Assembly (NCBI GenBank): GCA_018287875.1 | Contig: JAGVVL010000010.1 | Coordinates: 18,028 to 82,027 of the forward strand | DNA: 64,000 nt | Origin: Nigrospora sphaerica | Taxonomy: Eukaryota > Ascomycota > Sordariomycetes > Amphisphaeriales > Apiosporaceae | Direction of reading: 5' to 3' | Shown: in pieces, positions 45,539 through 55,908 of the stretch | How the letters are laid out: every line of letters begins with the position of its first letter | Position numbering within the stretch: the stretch's first letter is position 1 | Made by a program: the position numbers and the translations under genes | Notes under the pieces: generated by a model | The model's database searches: none | Told to the model about the DNA's origin: nothing | What the model saw: only the letters and a program-made list of their open reading frames with translations

Positions 45539-47465
45539 AGCTAGGGGGTCGATCAAGGGACAGGCCCATCAAACCGCCACACGTCTAGCGACAGTTTAAG
45601 GTGTTTCTTTTTGCTTCAATACCGAATATATCAACCACCTACGGTTACATTTATTTAAAAGTCATACTATTCAAATTTTCACATTCTGTTCTTTCGTTTG
45701 ATATCTATTTTATAGATGAACTGCAGCTGGCTGCCGCTCTCCTCCAAGTCTGCCAAGGAGATTCCATCCGGTCTGTCGCCAAGCAATACAGAGTCTCCAG
45801 ACACTACCTCACGTCTCGTTTCGAGTGCAAGCCTCTCAAACGCACTGCTAAAAGGCATCATCAAGCCCTCAGTGAGGTCCAGGAGCACTGGCTAGTCCAG
45901 TGGGTGTTGCTCTAGGCCAGACTTGGCTGGGCTCCTCAGCACAACCGCTTCAAGCTCTTCGCGCAGTCAATTATCTGTCAGTCCGGCAGCAGCCACACCA
46001 TCGGAGATAGGTGGCATCGCCCTTCTTTTAGGCGCTGGCCGCAGCTGAAGACCATGCTCTCAAGGGAATGGATTTCCAGCGCGTTAACGGCGCCACACGC
46101 GAAAATATCGAGGAGTTCTTCTCGAGGCTGAACGAGGAGCGCATCCGCGACATCCCTAAGGAGCACACATGGAACTTTGACGAGGTTGGAGCTCAGATTG
46201 GCCTTGGAGACTGCCCTTTTGTTATCGGACCGTCTGCTCTCACGAAGGTCTTCACTCTAGACACCACGAGAGGCGAGTGGACGACGTCTCTAGAGTCTGT
46301 CTCTGCAGCTGGCCGAGCCCTGTCTCCCCTGGTCATCTTTAAGGGAGGCAGGTCCAAGAGCAATGGTTTACCAAGCAATCAGACGACGAGGACTTCGCAG
46401 ACTGGCAATTTGAAGCCTCAGAGGCCGGCTGGACCTCCAATTCAATTGCCCTGCGCTGGCTGAGACAGGTATTCTTGCCACAGACTACTCCAGACGACCC
46501 CAAGCAGTGGCGCCACCTCATACTCGACGGCCATGCCAGCCACTGCAGCGAGGAGTTCATGTTGGAGTGTTTTGAGGCTAAGGTCTGGCTGGACTTCCTT
46601 CCGGCACACCCCTCGCAGGTCCTCCAGCCTCTGGACCTTGGCCCCTTTTCGGTGTTGAAGCGCGCGTACCGGAAACACCTTCGCCAGGCCTGCATATCTA
46701 GTTTAAAGATGACGCCAAAGAAACCGGAGTTCCTGGAGGCGTGGAATAAGGCTCGGAAGGAAGCCCTAACTCCAGAGCACATTACCACGGGCTGGAAAGC
46801 GACCGGTATCTATCCAAGGGACCCCCTTAAGGCCATTAACAGCCGACTAGCAAGGTAAAGGGACCAGGACAGGCTGGAGGGGTCAACTTGGAGCGTTCTG
46901 CAGCTGCTAGAGGACCCCTGCTATCGGAGATGTCCGCTATAGACGTTAAGACCCCAAGGTCTTTAAGGCAGATACAGCACATCCATCGCGAATTACATGT
47001 GGTTAACTCAGTGTACAGCAATGCCACCTTACGCCAGGTCTTTAAGAAGACCGGCAAGGCCTTAGACCTTGCAAGTGCCGAGATCTCCAGCCTTAAGCAT
47101 GAACGCGACTAATTGGCTGCTACGCTGGATCTCCAGAAGCCCCAAAAACGTCGCAAGGTTCAGAAAACTGCTCAAGAGCGATTCGTGGCCATGCTAGACG
47201 TTTGCAAAGTCAAGGAGGACTTGGCGACACCTAGTAGTGAGGCTGGTGCAGTCACTACGCAGTCGCTATCGATCGCGTCGGGAAGTTCGGTTATAGAAAG
47301 CATTTCTGACATAGAGGAGGAGATAACAGTCTCTTTGAGCTACTCGGTTTGTCTGTATCTATTGTGGTTGTTAAGATAATTGGTTTTATTTGCTTTAATA
47401 TTACATGGCGATGTCTTAAAACACGTGGCGGTTTGGTGGGCCTGTCCCTGATCGATCCCCTAGCT
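45539..47465 (+). mobile_element. Pogo/Tc1-type DNA transposon, 1927 bp
   Basis: Both ends start AGCTAGGGG and continue as imperfect inverted repeats through GACAGGCCCA and CAAACCGCCAC over about 45 bp. TA dinucleotides at 45537-45538 and 47466-47467 are the target duplication. The transposase lies on the plus strand. Confidence 0.88.
45716..46858 (+). pseudogene. Pogo-family transposase, broken
   Basis: HTH (GDSIRSVAKQYRVSRHYL), second DNA-binding region to about 46020, then DDE core: WNFDEVGAQIGLGD, TLDTTRGEWTTSLES, LILDGHASHCSEEF and LQPLDLGPFSVLKRAY, continuing to ITTGWKATGIYPRDPL. A TAG stands in the HTH linker (VLL-stop-ARLGW, near 45913) and the frame shifts near 46353, where one G may be missing before EQWFTKQSDDE. 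Further open coding (46888-47340) encodes a basic coiled C-terminus. No certain ATG was found before the HTH. It is not functional as read. Confidence 0.75.
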
Positions 47466-47769
47466 TATCCCAGACCCACATCACTGCCAAAAGTTGGTAC
47501 GGGACGGGCGGTCTGCTGTCGCTTAGGGCCATGGGGGTGGGAGGGATCTGCCGGAAGCGAGGCCGCGCGTTGTCTTTTCAAAGGCGCCCGGTGGCCCCTG
47601 TCGATACTGTTGGGTCTTTCGCCGGCGGGCCCTCCGCTGTTGAAGTATTCGCTGCCACAGCTGGCAGCCGGCTAGCAAGCGTCCTCAGTCGTTCCATATC
47701 CATTACGCACGCCGCTGAGGGCGTAGCAGGGCCATGTCACGCACCGCCTGAGCGTCGGTTTGTTCCGTA
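47466..47769 (-). other. Unassigned 304-bp end of the 8.24-kb insertion
   Basis: Between the pogo element and the right 9-bp duplication. A minus-strand frame (AGERPNSIDRGHRAPLKRQR, then RPVPTFGSDVGLG-stop) looks like a low-complexity tail of a transposon protein, but I cannot assign it. Confidence 0.3.
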
Positions 47770-47778
47770 CGCAGCGGT
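47770..47778. repeat. 9-bp target-site duplication, right copy
   Basis: CGCAGCGGT, identical to 39521-39529. Confidence 0.8.
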
Positions 47779-48968
47779 GACTGTGGCCCTGCTTCGCGCA
47801 TCGTCCGCAGGTCTCCGCGTTCTTGCACTGGAAAGCCTTGTGCCCAACCTGCTGGCAGTTGTAGCACTGCTCCGGCCGGTTACGTCGCTCAAACACGCGT
47901 GTGTAGCCCGATTCGCCCCCGGCGTAGAAGAAACTCTCGTCTAGGAACCGGCGGGCGTCGGCCGCTTTCTTCAGGTAGACGACCATCGAGCCGTACGCCT
48001 TCATGTTGTCCTTCTTGCTCAGCCATACGATCTTAACCACACTCGTTTCGTTTTCTTGCCCAAATGCCTCGGCCGCGCCGTCTCGCATTTGGTCGTTTTC
48101 GTCCAGGACCGCCGTGCGCTTCACGCTGTCCACCTTGATCGGATACAGTTCGTCTCGCAGCACGCGTGCCCCGGGGACGGCTGTCTTCTCCGCGGCTTGT
48201 TTGACAGTCGGTGCTCATCTTCGTTTCGGCAGATGATCTTGATCCGTTGCGGCTTCTTAGGGTCCGTCGTGACCGCGCGGCATCCCCACTCCTTGTGTTC
48301 TTCCATTGCTCCATTTCCTTCTCAATGGCGTTTCGGACCGTGCCGGCTGAGACGTTGGCTCGTTCGTCGTCTCCCAAGTGGGATGTATCGATAGTGCGGT
48401 ACAGTGTGTCGGTAAACGACGTCGGCGTCGTGTTCATCGAGCTAAGCGTGCGGACGTTACTGGGCTGGCTCGTCGGCGGCGTTCGAGCGATCCCCGCATA
48501 GGAGGCCTGTGGGCTGGTCTGGGTGCTGATATTGAGGGCCGCGTTGTTCTGGATCTCCTCCAATTGCTCCCGGACGAGCTTCAATACCTCTGCCATACGT
48601 TGATTCTCTTACTTCGATGCTTCATATTGTTCGGACAGCCCTCGGATCAGCCCCTCTTGGCTGCCGATGGTCTCGCTCTGGGCCGTCACCATCTGCTTCA
48701 GGTCCTGGATCTCGGTTCGGGAGTGCGCGACGAGCTCCAGGATCTTCTGGAGGTACGTCCTAGCGGCGCCTCCATCGCGGCTCTTCTCGGTCGGTTCGGG
48801 TGTCCCGGCTTCTCCATCGTCTTCTGCGTCTCGGTTCGCTTTCCTTAGATTTTGGCCGTCGGCTTCGTCGCGCGATTCGATCACCTGCTGGCCGCCGTGG
48901 CGGGCTTCGCGATGGTCGTCGCGTTTGGGTTTTGCGACCACAATCGCTTCCTCGGCACGGGCCGCCAT
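47779..48968 (-). pseudogene. LINE ORF1 (gag-like, zinc-knuckle), 5' part
   Basis: ATG at 48968 (the frame is open a little upstream from a GTG at 48989). A charged coiled region comes first (YLQKILELVAHSRTEIQDL), then ATERLRR-like basic sequence. Two CCHC knuckles follow (CYNCQQVGHKAFQC and CGRCAKQGHSHRC), cut at 47779. The third knuckle is at 39429-39529. An in-frame TAA (tta at 48609-48611) and at least two frame changes between 48120 and 48330 disrupt it. ORF1 proteins of Tad-type LINEs bind the element RNA. Confidence 0.82.
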
Positions 48969-49042
48969 GGTCGCGTCTCTCCGCGCCACCTCAGCTCGCT
49001 CAATTCACGACCTTTCGGGCTTAAATGGAAAACAATATCGTA

Positions 49043-49056
49043 CCGTTAGAACTACA
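49043..49056. repeat. Target-site duplication of the LINE, 5' side
   Basis: CCGTTAGAACTACA, identical to 35331-35344. Confidence 0.85.
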
Positions 49057-49328
49057 GCCATCCGCGAAATCAGTGACCTCTGGTTCACTCTCTTATTTTT
49101 AGTGCACACCCCATAACCGGCGCTCCTGGCGCTGACCATCTATCCCGAGTACTTTAGATGTAGCGTACATAGATCTGACAGGTAAGCATTCCATTTCTGG
49201 CCCTTGACGTATTGTATGTACACACGTCTGACAGACCTCCATATACTGACGCAAGTCGTCCATTAATGGCCCGTACAATTTCCATTCGCACGACACAGCA
49301 TTACATTGAACTCTCGCGCTACATTCCT

Positions 49329-52300
49329 TCACTCTAAGCTACGTATAGTATCAGAACTAGACCTCGATGACCCGTCGCTCATCATCTTATACGCCTCTTC
49401 TAGTAAATCTTTTGAAACCATGCGGTCAGGATCGTCCTCCTCTAGAAAGCCCTTCTCAACGGCCACCACTTGTTCCAGCAATTCGATCGCCTCCGGGATT
49501 CGCCTATCGTCGAGGTATGCCCTTGCGAGCTCGTGCTCGGATGTGAGTCGATCATGATCTCTCTCGTCGAGCGTCTCTTTCCGCACCGCCACCACGTGCT
49601 CGAATATCTCAATCGCCTCCGGGATCCGTCTATCGTCGAGGTATGCGCTTGCGAGGTTATGCTCGGACGCGAGTCGAGAATAATCACTCTCCTCGAGCGT
49701 CTCTTTCTGCACCGCCACCACCACGTGCTCTAACATCTCGATCGCCTCCGGGATCCGCCTATCGTCGAGGTATGCCCTTGCGAGCGCGTTCTCGGACGTG
49801 AGTCGATCATGATCTCTCTCGTCGAGCGTCTCTTTGCGCACCGCCACCACGTGCTCGAATATCGAGATCGCCTCTGGGATCCGCCTATCGTCGAGGTATG
49901 CGCTTGCGAGCGCGTGCTCGGACGCGAGTCGAGAATGATCCCTCTCGTCGAGCGTCTCTTTCTCCACCGCCACCACGTGCTCGAACATCTCGATCGCCTC
50001 CGGGATCCGCCTGTCCTTGAGGTATGCCGCTGCGAGCATGTGCTCGGATATGAGTCGAGAATGATCCCTCTCGTCGAGCGTCTCTTTCTGCACCGCCACC
50101 ACCACGTGCTCTAACATCTCGATCGCCTCCGGGATCCGCCTATCGTCGAGGTATGCCCTTGCGAGCGCGTTCTCGGACGTGAGTCGATCATGATCTCTCT
50201 CGTCGAGCGTCTCTTTGCGCACCGCCACCACGTGCTCGAATATCGAGATCGCCTCTGGGATCCGCCTATCGTCGAGGTATGCGCTTGCGAGCGCGTGCTC
50301 GGACGCGAGTCGAGAATGATCCCTCTCGTCGAGCGTCTCTTTCTGCACCGCCACCACGTGCTCTAATATCGAGATCGCCTCCGGGATCCGCCTATCGTCG
50401 AGGTATGCGCTTGCGAGCGCGTGCTCGGACGCGAGTCGAGAATGATCCCTCTCGTCAAGCATCTCTTTCTGCACCGCCACCACCACGTGCTCTAACATTT
50501 CGATCGCCTCCGGGATCCGCCTATCGTCGAGGTATGCGCTTGCGAGCGCGTGCTCGGACGCGAGTCGAGAATGATCCCTCTCGTCGAGCGTCTCTTTCCG
50601 CACCGCCACCACGTGCTCGAATATCGAGATCGCCTCCGAGATCCGCCTATCGTCGAGGTATGCCCTTGCGAGTTCGTGCTCGGACGCGAGTCGATTATGA
50701 TCCCTCTCGTCGAGCGTCTCTTTCTGCACTGCCACCACGTGCTCGAACATCTCGATCGCCTCCGGGATCCGCCTAACGTTAAGGTATGCCCTTGCGAGCT
50801 CGTGCTCGGACACGAGTCGAAAATGATCCCTCTCGTCGAGCGTCTCTTTCCGCACCGCCACCACGTGCTGTAACATTTCGATCGCCTCCGGGATCCGCCT
50901 GTCCTCGAGGTATGTTATTGCAAGCCAATGCTCGGACACGAGTCGGTCGTTATTCTTATTTGGAAGCGTGTCACTCTTCCAGCGCACGACTTTCTCATAG
51001 CATTGCACGGCTTCCTTAAAACGCCGGTCTATGTATAAGCACTTTCCAACCCGGTAATAAAGATCGAACCGCTCATTAACCCGATACGCTTTGCTACCGT
51101 TAAGAAGCTGGAACGCGTGAGGAAGGTATGCTTGCCATACGAGGCGGTTAGCGCGATCCGACGATGGAAAGATGGACTCCAAATGCTGGAGAGCCTGGAC
51201 CGTCGTCTCCTCCGTGCGCGCCGCTTTCCCGATCCACACTTTGGTCGCTAAATGCACGAGGCTGTGCATGTCATATAGCTCCTTATCTTCTCGGATAGCG
51301 AGGAACGCGTAGCCGCATAACGTGCCGATTGCGCTCTCCGTCTCCACTGACTCGGTGTCTGGGAGGAGAGAGCGCGGAATTGCTTTCGGCTCAATACACG
51401 AGATGAAGGATAGTAGATCGGCGGCAACGTTGTCAATGCTTTGGATCTGGTCGAAGGACACGAGCCATGTGGTCGCCACTGCGTTTTTCGACTCCCGATA
51501 CCGTGTCGCGTCCTTGAACTCCCGGCTCATCAGCCCTACCACGTCCCGCTCTGTACCATGGAGGAGTTCGAGGTACCTCCGAACTGTCACTTGTCGATTG
51601 CAGTTCAGGTACGCGGCCGCTTGTGTGATCGCCAAGGGTAAATGTTCGAGCTTTTGCAGCAGCTTGATTGCGATAGCCTTGTCCTGGATGAGTTCCCTCC
51701 GAAAAAGCGACTTCTCTAGGAGGCCCATGGCCTCCGATAGATCCATCTCGTGGAGCTCGACCACATCGCTTCCCGCCACCGATTGGCCCACCTCGCTCGA
51801 CCGGGTAGTGAACAGCGTCAGGCCATTTTCGCTTTCCGGGAGGTACTGGTCGATACCGTCGTTCGATCCGAGCACCATCTCCATGTCGTCCGCGTTGTCA
51901 ACGATTAGAAGCCATCGCCCGGCTTCGTCCGAGCTGAGGTACCGCCGCACCGACTTCTTCGGGTCTTCCTTGTCGATGTTCATAGGAATGCCGAGCGTCT
52001 TTCCGATTTCTAAGTATGCTTGCTCGAAACCGGCGTGACTAAGGACCGGTACCCAGAAGATCGAATAGCCAGACTGATTATCCTTTACCCAGTAGGCGAG
52101 CTGTAGGGCGACCTGGGTCTTGCCGACGCCGCCGAGCCCCACGATAGCGAGCTTCTGGCATTCCTGCTCGATGAATAGTTTCTGCTGGATCTCTTCGAGG
52201 ATGGAACTCCGGCCTGTGAACTTGCGGTTTCGCGCTAGAGAGAGATGATATTGTGGTACCCTAGGTCCGTTGCTTCCTCGAGGCGGATCGCCTATACACA

Positions 52301-53309
52301 TATATCAGCGAAACCGCAATGCAGTAAGTACGAGCCCGTTGTCTTGTAGTATCCCTCCACTAGAGTGCTAGCTAGCTAACATTGCCACGTGGCGCGGTCA
52401 CGTACGGTCTGCTTGGAGCCGGGCGAATCGTTGCGCCAGCTGGTCTTCCCGCCCTAAAGCGTCTTGACCGACGGCCGATGGGAGGAAGCCATCTCCACTG
52501 TCTTCAATGCAGCTCGGTAGAGGTCCTTGATGTTCGCTCGCGCTAGCTTCAGGTTGTCTTGGTCCGTCTGCTCCGTCCCGAACTTGCAGACCCCGCTATG
52601 GTCGGCGTTCAGCTTGACCACGTTCTCTCGATCGCCCGGCAGGCCGAGTCGGGCGCTTTCCCGCGGGACGATCTAGCCTACCGGTTAGCGTAACTCCACT
52701 GCCTTATCGACGTATTCGGCTTACATTGTCCAGACCGCCCCAGAACGAGACAATGTCGTATTCTAGCAGCTGGTGCCGCCAGTGCTCCTGCATAAGGTCC
52801 GAGAACATGCTCCCGCTCTTCAGCACCTCCAGCACGTCGTCGCCCTGTTGGAACCCCGCCTTCGTCGCAATCTTGGACGTCAACTTCCCTAGGCTCACTA
52901 GCTTCGAGTCGCCGCCGTTGTGGGGCGTCGCAAAGAAGGCCAGGCCCCGCGTCGCGCCTTTGATCGACATGTACTTTTGTTGTTATGGGCGTTGATTAAC
53001 GCCTGCTTCACGAGGAGCCCGCCCATGCTGTGGCCGAAGAAGAGGATCGGCCGGGCCTCGACGTCGTCCCGCTCGATCCGGATCGCCTCGAGCAGTTCGT
53101 TCGCTTTGCCGACAAAGGTATCGCGGTCGCGGCCGTACACCGCCGTGGCGTTGTACTCGTATAGGAAGACGCGCGCGTCGGGAAGGTGCTGGGGCAGGTC
53201 GTCGCGGAGCCACAGGCGGCCGTCGGGCCCGGCGGGGGCGCGCCATGTGTCCCAGGCGTGCGCGGCGTCGCTCTTGCTGCGCGGGTTGAGGCCGTGAACG
53301 GCGATGATG
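49329..53309 (-). CDS. Esterase - NB-ARC - TPR NLR protein (5' exon unresolved)
   Basis: Minus strand, about 1.3 thousand codons. An alpha/beta-hydrolase domain comes first (IIAVHGLNPRS; nucleophile motif FFGHSMGGLLVKQAL; FFATPHNGGDS). The NB-ARC has GLGGVGKTQVALQLAY, RWLLIVDNADD, TLFTTRS, LPLAITQAAAYL and the MHD-like DMHSLVHLA. Twelve full 42-43-residue TPRs follow. Introns: 52673-52724 and 52292-52405; the second joins LQAD to RDPPRGSNGP cleanly. One base appears lost at 52975-52978 (TTTT) and another at 52502. The first exon is not identified; an acceptor at 53310 fits phase. Family role: fungal STAND sensor in which the esterase domain is the presumed effector. The 990-codon last exon is fully open, so the gene is probably functional. 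Confidence 0.85.
49400..50960 (-). repeat. TPR array with 126/129-bp units
   Basis: Twelve units around SRLASEHALASAYLDDRRIP and EHVVAVRKETLDERDH. Every third unit from the fourth (units 4, 7 and 10) has one extra Val (HVVVAV). The stretch beginning at 49731 is repeated nearly identically at 50112, an offset of 381 bp, that is three units (43+42+42 codons). Confidence 0.9.
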
Positions 53310-54623
53310 CTGCAAGCGTCAGCGGCACGGTCGGGAAAGTTCGCAAAGGCGTGACGCACTCGACTTTGGCAGTGTCCGCGGACCCGGCATCAGGAACGAG
53401 CTGTCGCAGAGGCTGTCGCTGGTCAGCGGGCACTCGCTATCGGCGCGGCATACTTACCATGGCGGCGGCGGGGCCTTAAAGCGATTAAGGATACAGCTCG
53501 AAGGTGAAGTGCGAACCTCTCGACGCTCGCCCTGGTCGAGGGCAGACCATCAGAAGACAGCCGAGCCGCCAGCCTGGTGCGGCGGATTCGGTTGCAGGCC
53601 GACCCCGCGCGGCCAGGCATGTGTGGTGGCAGTCGTCCAATCACCGGCGCGGTGTGCAAGAAGCATGGCACGGGTGACCATGAACCCGCCATGGCCACGA
53701 GTGGTGGAATGAACATCGTCCTTCAACTATGTCATGATTACTTCCACACGCTTGAGAGTCTTTCTTACAGACATGCTTCATTGCCGACCTGTCAAGATTG
53801 AGTTGGACCTAGGCTGCGGACCCAATTGCGACCGCAGTGGCATCCGCCCTGTTGATCCCATCAGACGGCCTTTGGATGGGCGCTGCGGCGGACCAGATGT
53901 GTTCCCCGTTCTACAAAAAGCGCCGAGACATGGCATGCGTGGATGGCCCGGCTGGACTCGAGGGCGGGCTGTGTACTGCAGTCGACGTTCCCAGGGATAA
54001 AACATGTTTACCTATCTGTATACCGGGTTCTGTTGCTCCCTGAGCATAGCCTCGCTGGTCGGCCAGCCCATCACCCATGGGAGGCTGTGTCCCAAACTGC
54101 CAGCCGACGTGCCACAGCGTGTCCAGGGCTCCTTGGTAGCGCAGAAAACAAGAGGCCGACTTCTGTAATTACCGAGAGGTTGTGAGACAGTGTGTAAAAG
54201 CCGTCTCTCGCCGACGGACGACCAAGGCGAGCCCAGCGCCGGGGCATCCCTTGCCTCGACCTACATGAACCAGCCCCCGTTCCTCTCTCCCTTTTTCTTC
54301 CCCCGAACCTGAGGCCTGAGGGTCTTTTGACCCGAATCCAATGGCGGGAAAAAGATGATTGAACCCATGGCCGCCGACTCCTCGCCTCCTTCCCCCGTTT
54401 GCCCTGTGAGGAGAATGTTGTCATTATCCCTACCTACAGAGGCCCGCACGCGAACGCCTCGCCATCCTTGCTGAGCCCCTGGGAATAGAAAAACCCGTTG
54501 CACTTCTCTCTCCTTCTTTCTCCCGGTCCCTCGTCCCGAAACCGACCCTCTGAAGGATTCTCTCACTATCAACTGTCGTCTGACAAGCCGCCTTGAACCC
54601 CATTGGTAAAGCTGGCCCATGAC
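53310..54623. other. Intergenic; unresolved 5' exon of the esterase NLR
   Basis: Probably contains the NLR first exon and promoter. An ATG followed directly by GTAAGT lies at about 53459 on the minus strand but does not join in phase to 53309. No other gene is supported. Confidence 0.35.
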
Positions 54624-55908
54624 ATGGAACGCGAGCCCGCTTCGCTCGACCAGCTCGTAGCCTCGCTCCACCACCTGCCGCCGGCGCCCTTCTCGCGGGC
54701 CAGCACCACCAGCACCAAGATGGCGGGAAGCACGACGTCGTCGCCGCGGTCCCCGAAGCCGCACGGCAGCCCCTGTCCGCGCTCGGACGGCACGACACCC
54801 GTGTGCTGGGACTGCGCCGAGGCGGGCCACCCGGGCGACGTCGCCGCCGCCGCCGAAGGCCGCCGGCGCGCCCGTTCCAAGGCCGGCAGCCTCTTCGGCG
54901 CGGGCCGCCGCCGCAGCGGCAGCAGCCACGGCGCCCTGCAGGTGCACGCGGCCGAGCCGGGCCTCGAAGTCTGCGTTTCCGACTACCGCCACCCCCGCCA
55001 GCCGGGGCTCGAGGTCGCGGCCGGGCCCCGCCTCGTCGACGCCGCCGCCCGGTGCGGTGGCCACGGCGGCGGCAACCCCTTCAGGCGGCTGTGCGTGGCC
55101 GACGCCGACTCGGAGAAGAACGTCGGCGCGGGGATGGCGCCGGGGAGCATTTGCGGGGTGAGGAGGCGGTGGTTCGTAGTGGGGAATTCGGTGGCGCTGC
55201 TGGTCTTGCTGGCCGTCGTATTGGGCGTGGTGTTTGGCGTCGTCATGAAGGGCAAAGGGGCAGTTGGCAACCAGGTATCTCCAAGGCAAGTTGGGAACGC
55301 ATCACCCCAACCGATACTGGCACCCCCAAGTCCCCTGTTCCCCGATCTCACCCGGCCCGTCCCCCAGCTGACACGCCTACCCATCCAGCTCCTCTCCCAG
55401 TACATCCTCCCCGCCCAACGCCGCTTCGCCGTACGGCGGCGGCGGCACAGGCCCGGCGACGTGCCCGGCGGCCGATGGCACGACGTACGCCGTGGCGGGC
55501 ACGAGCGCGCAGTACAAGATTACGTGCCGCGCAGCGCCGGCGGGGGCGACATTGCCTCGTTCGAGGCCGCCACCTTTGCCGAATGCCTCGGCCTGTGCGC
55601 CAAAACACAAGGCTGCGTCGGTGTCTCCTGTAAGCATCTTCTGGTGTTCTTTATTCCCTCTCTTGGGCGTGACTACTTCCCATCGCGTACTCATTATTAT
55701 TTTGTTCCCGTCGTTCTGGTATCATGACGCTTCGAAGCAGTCCCCCAATATCCACTTTTCGTTCTCTCTGAGAGATGCTGACTCCAGATGATGGTAGGGA
55801 TCAACGAGGGCCCGCAGGGGACGGATAACAATTACTGCTTTACCAAGAGTGATATGAGTGGGAAGCTCACCACGTCCGACGGCACTCAGTCGGGCCGTCT
55901 CGTGTGAA
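54624..55908 (+). CDS. Single-pass membrane protein with extracellular PAN/apple-like Cys region
   Basis: ATG at 54624. The Gly/Arg/Pro-rich cytosolic N-terminus (about 180 aa, with GLEV repeats) is followed by a transmembrane helix, WFVVGNSVALLVLLAVVLGVVF. A probable intron (from about 55273 to about 55387) leads to a Ser/Pro-rich stalk and a Cys-rich domain: TCPAADGTTYAV, YKITCRAAP and FAECLGLCAKTQGCVGVS, as in fungal PAN-like proteins. An intron at 55630-55787 leads to a last exon with NNYCFTKSDMSG, stopping at 55908. The frame breaks at 55542-55546 (GGGGG, needs one more), and the phases of exon 2 and the last exon are not fully resolved. Function unknown; a cell-surface location is inferred. 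Confidence 0.55.

Larger units (their letters stand above)
39530..47769. mobile_element. 8240-bp insertion into the LINE, with 9-bp target duplication
   Basis: Bounded by CGCAGCGGT on both sides. Contains an epimerase gene (40747-42016), a secreted-protein pseudogene (42395-42835), a LINE 3' fragment, an LTR-like remnant, part of one pogo element and one complete pogo element. The ends (CGGAAACCGAAG on the left; reverse complement TACGGAACAAACCGACG on the right) share only CGGAA and AACCGA spaced differently, so no convincing TIR is seen. A 9-bp duplication suits Mutator-like transposition, but no transposase for such an event is present inside. Confidence 0.7.
35345..49042 (-). mobile_element. 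Tad-type LINE retrotransposon (about 5.4 kb) split by an 8.24-kb insertion
   Basis: Minus strand. The 5' end lies at 49042 with ORF1 at 48968-47779 and its last codons at 39529-39429. ORF2 occupies 39436-35670. The 3' UTR ends with a CAATAAA-like signal and a (TG)n tail (35342-35373 on the plus strand). The 14-bp target duplication CCGTTAGAACTACA brackets the whole (35331-35344 and 49043-49056). Skipping 39530-47769 restores a continuous ORF1 zinc-knuckle region, so both halves belong to one element. Confidence 0.88.

Noticed and set aside
39530..47769. The 8.24-kb insertion as a Starship-type giant element
   Set aside because: No tyrosine-recombinase captain gene at an end, small size, and a 9-bp duplication; nothing supports the call.
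50279..50776. Plus-strand Arg/Ser/Pro-rich repeat protein
   Set aside because: Shadow of the TPR array, whose minus-strand frame is open for 990 codons with NB-ARC motifs.
49400..50960. CRISPR-like array
   Set aside because: Regular spacing comes from coding TPR units without unique spacers, and the DNA is fungal.
54261..55289. Long minus-strand open frame (342 codons) opposite the PAN-like membrane protein
   Set aside because: The plus strand shows a transmembrane helix, a Cys-rich domain and introns; the minus frame is GC-driven, low-complexity Arg/Gly/Ala sequence.
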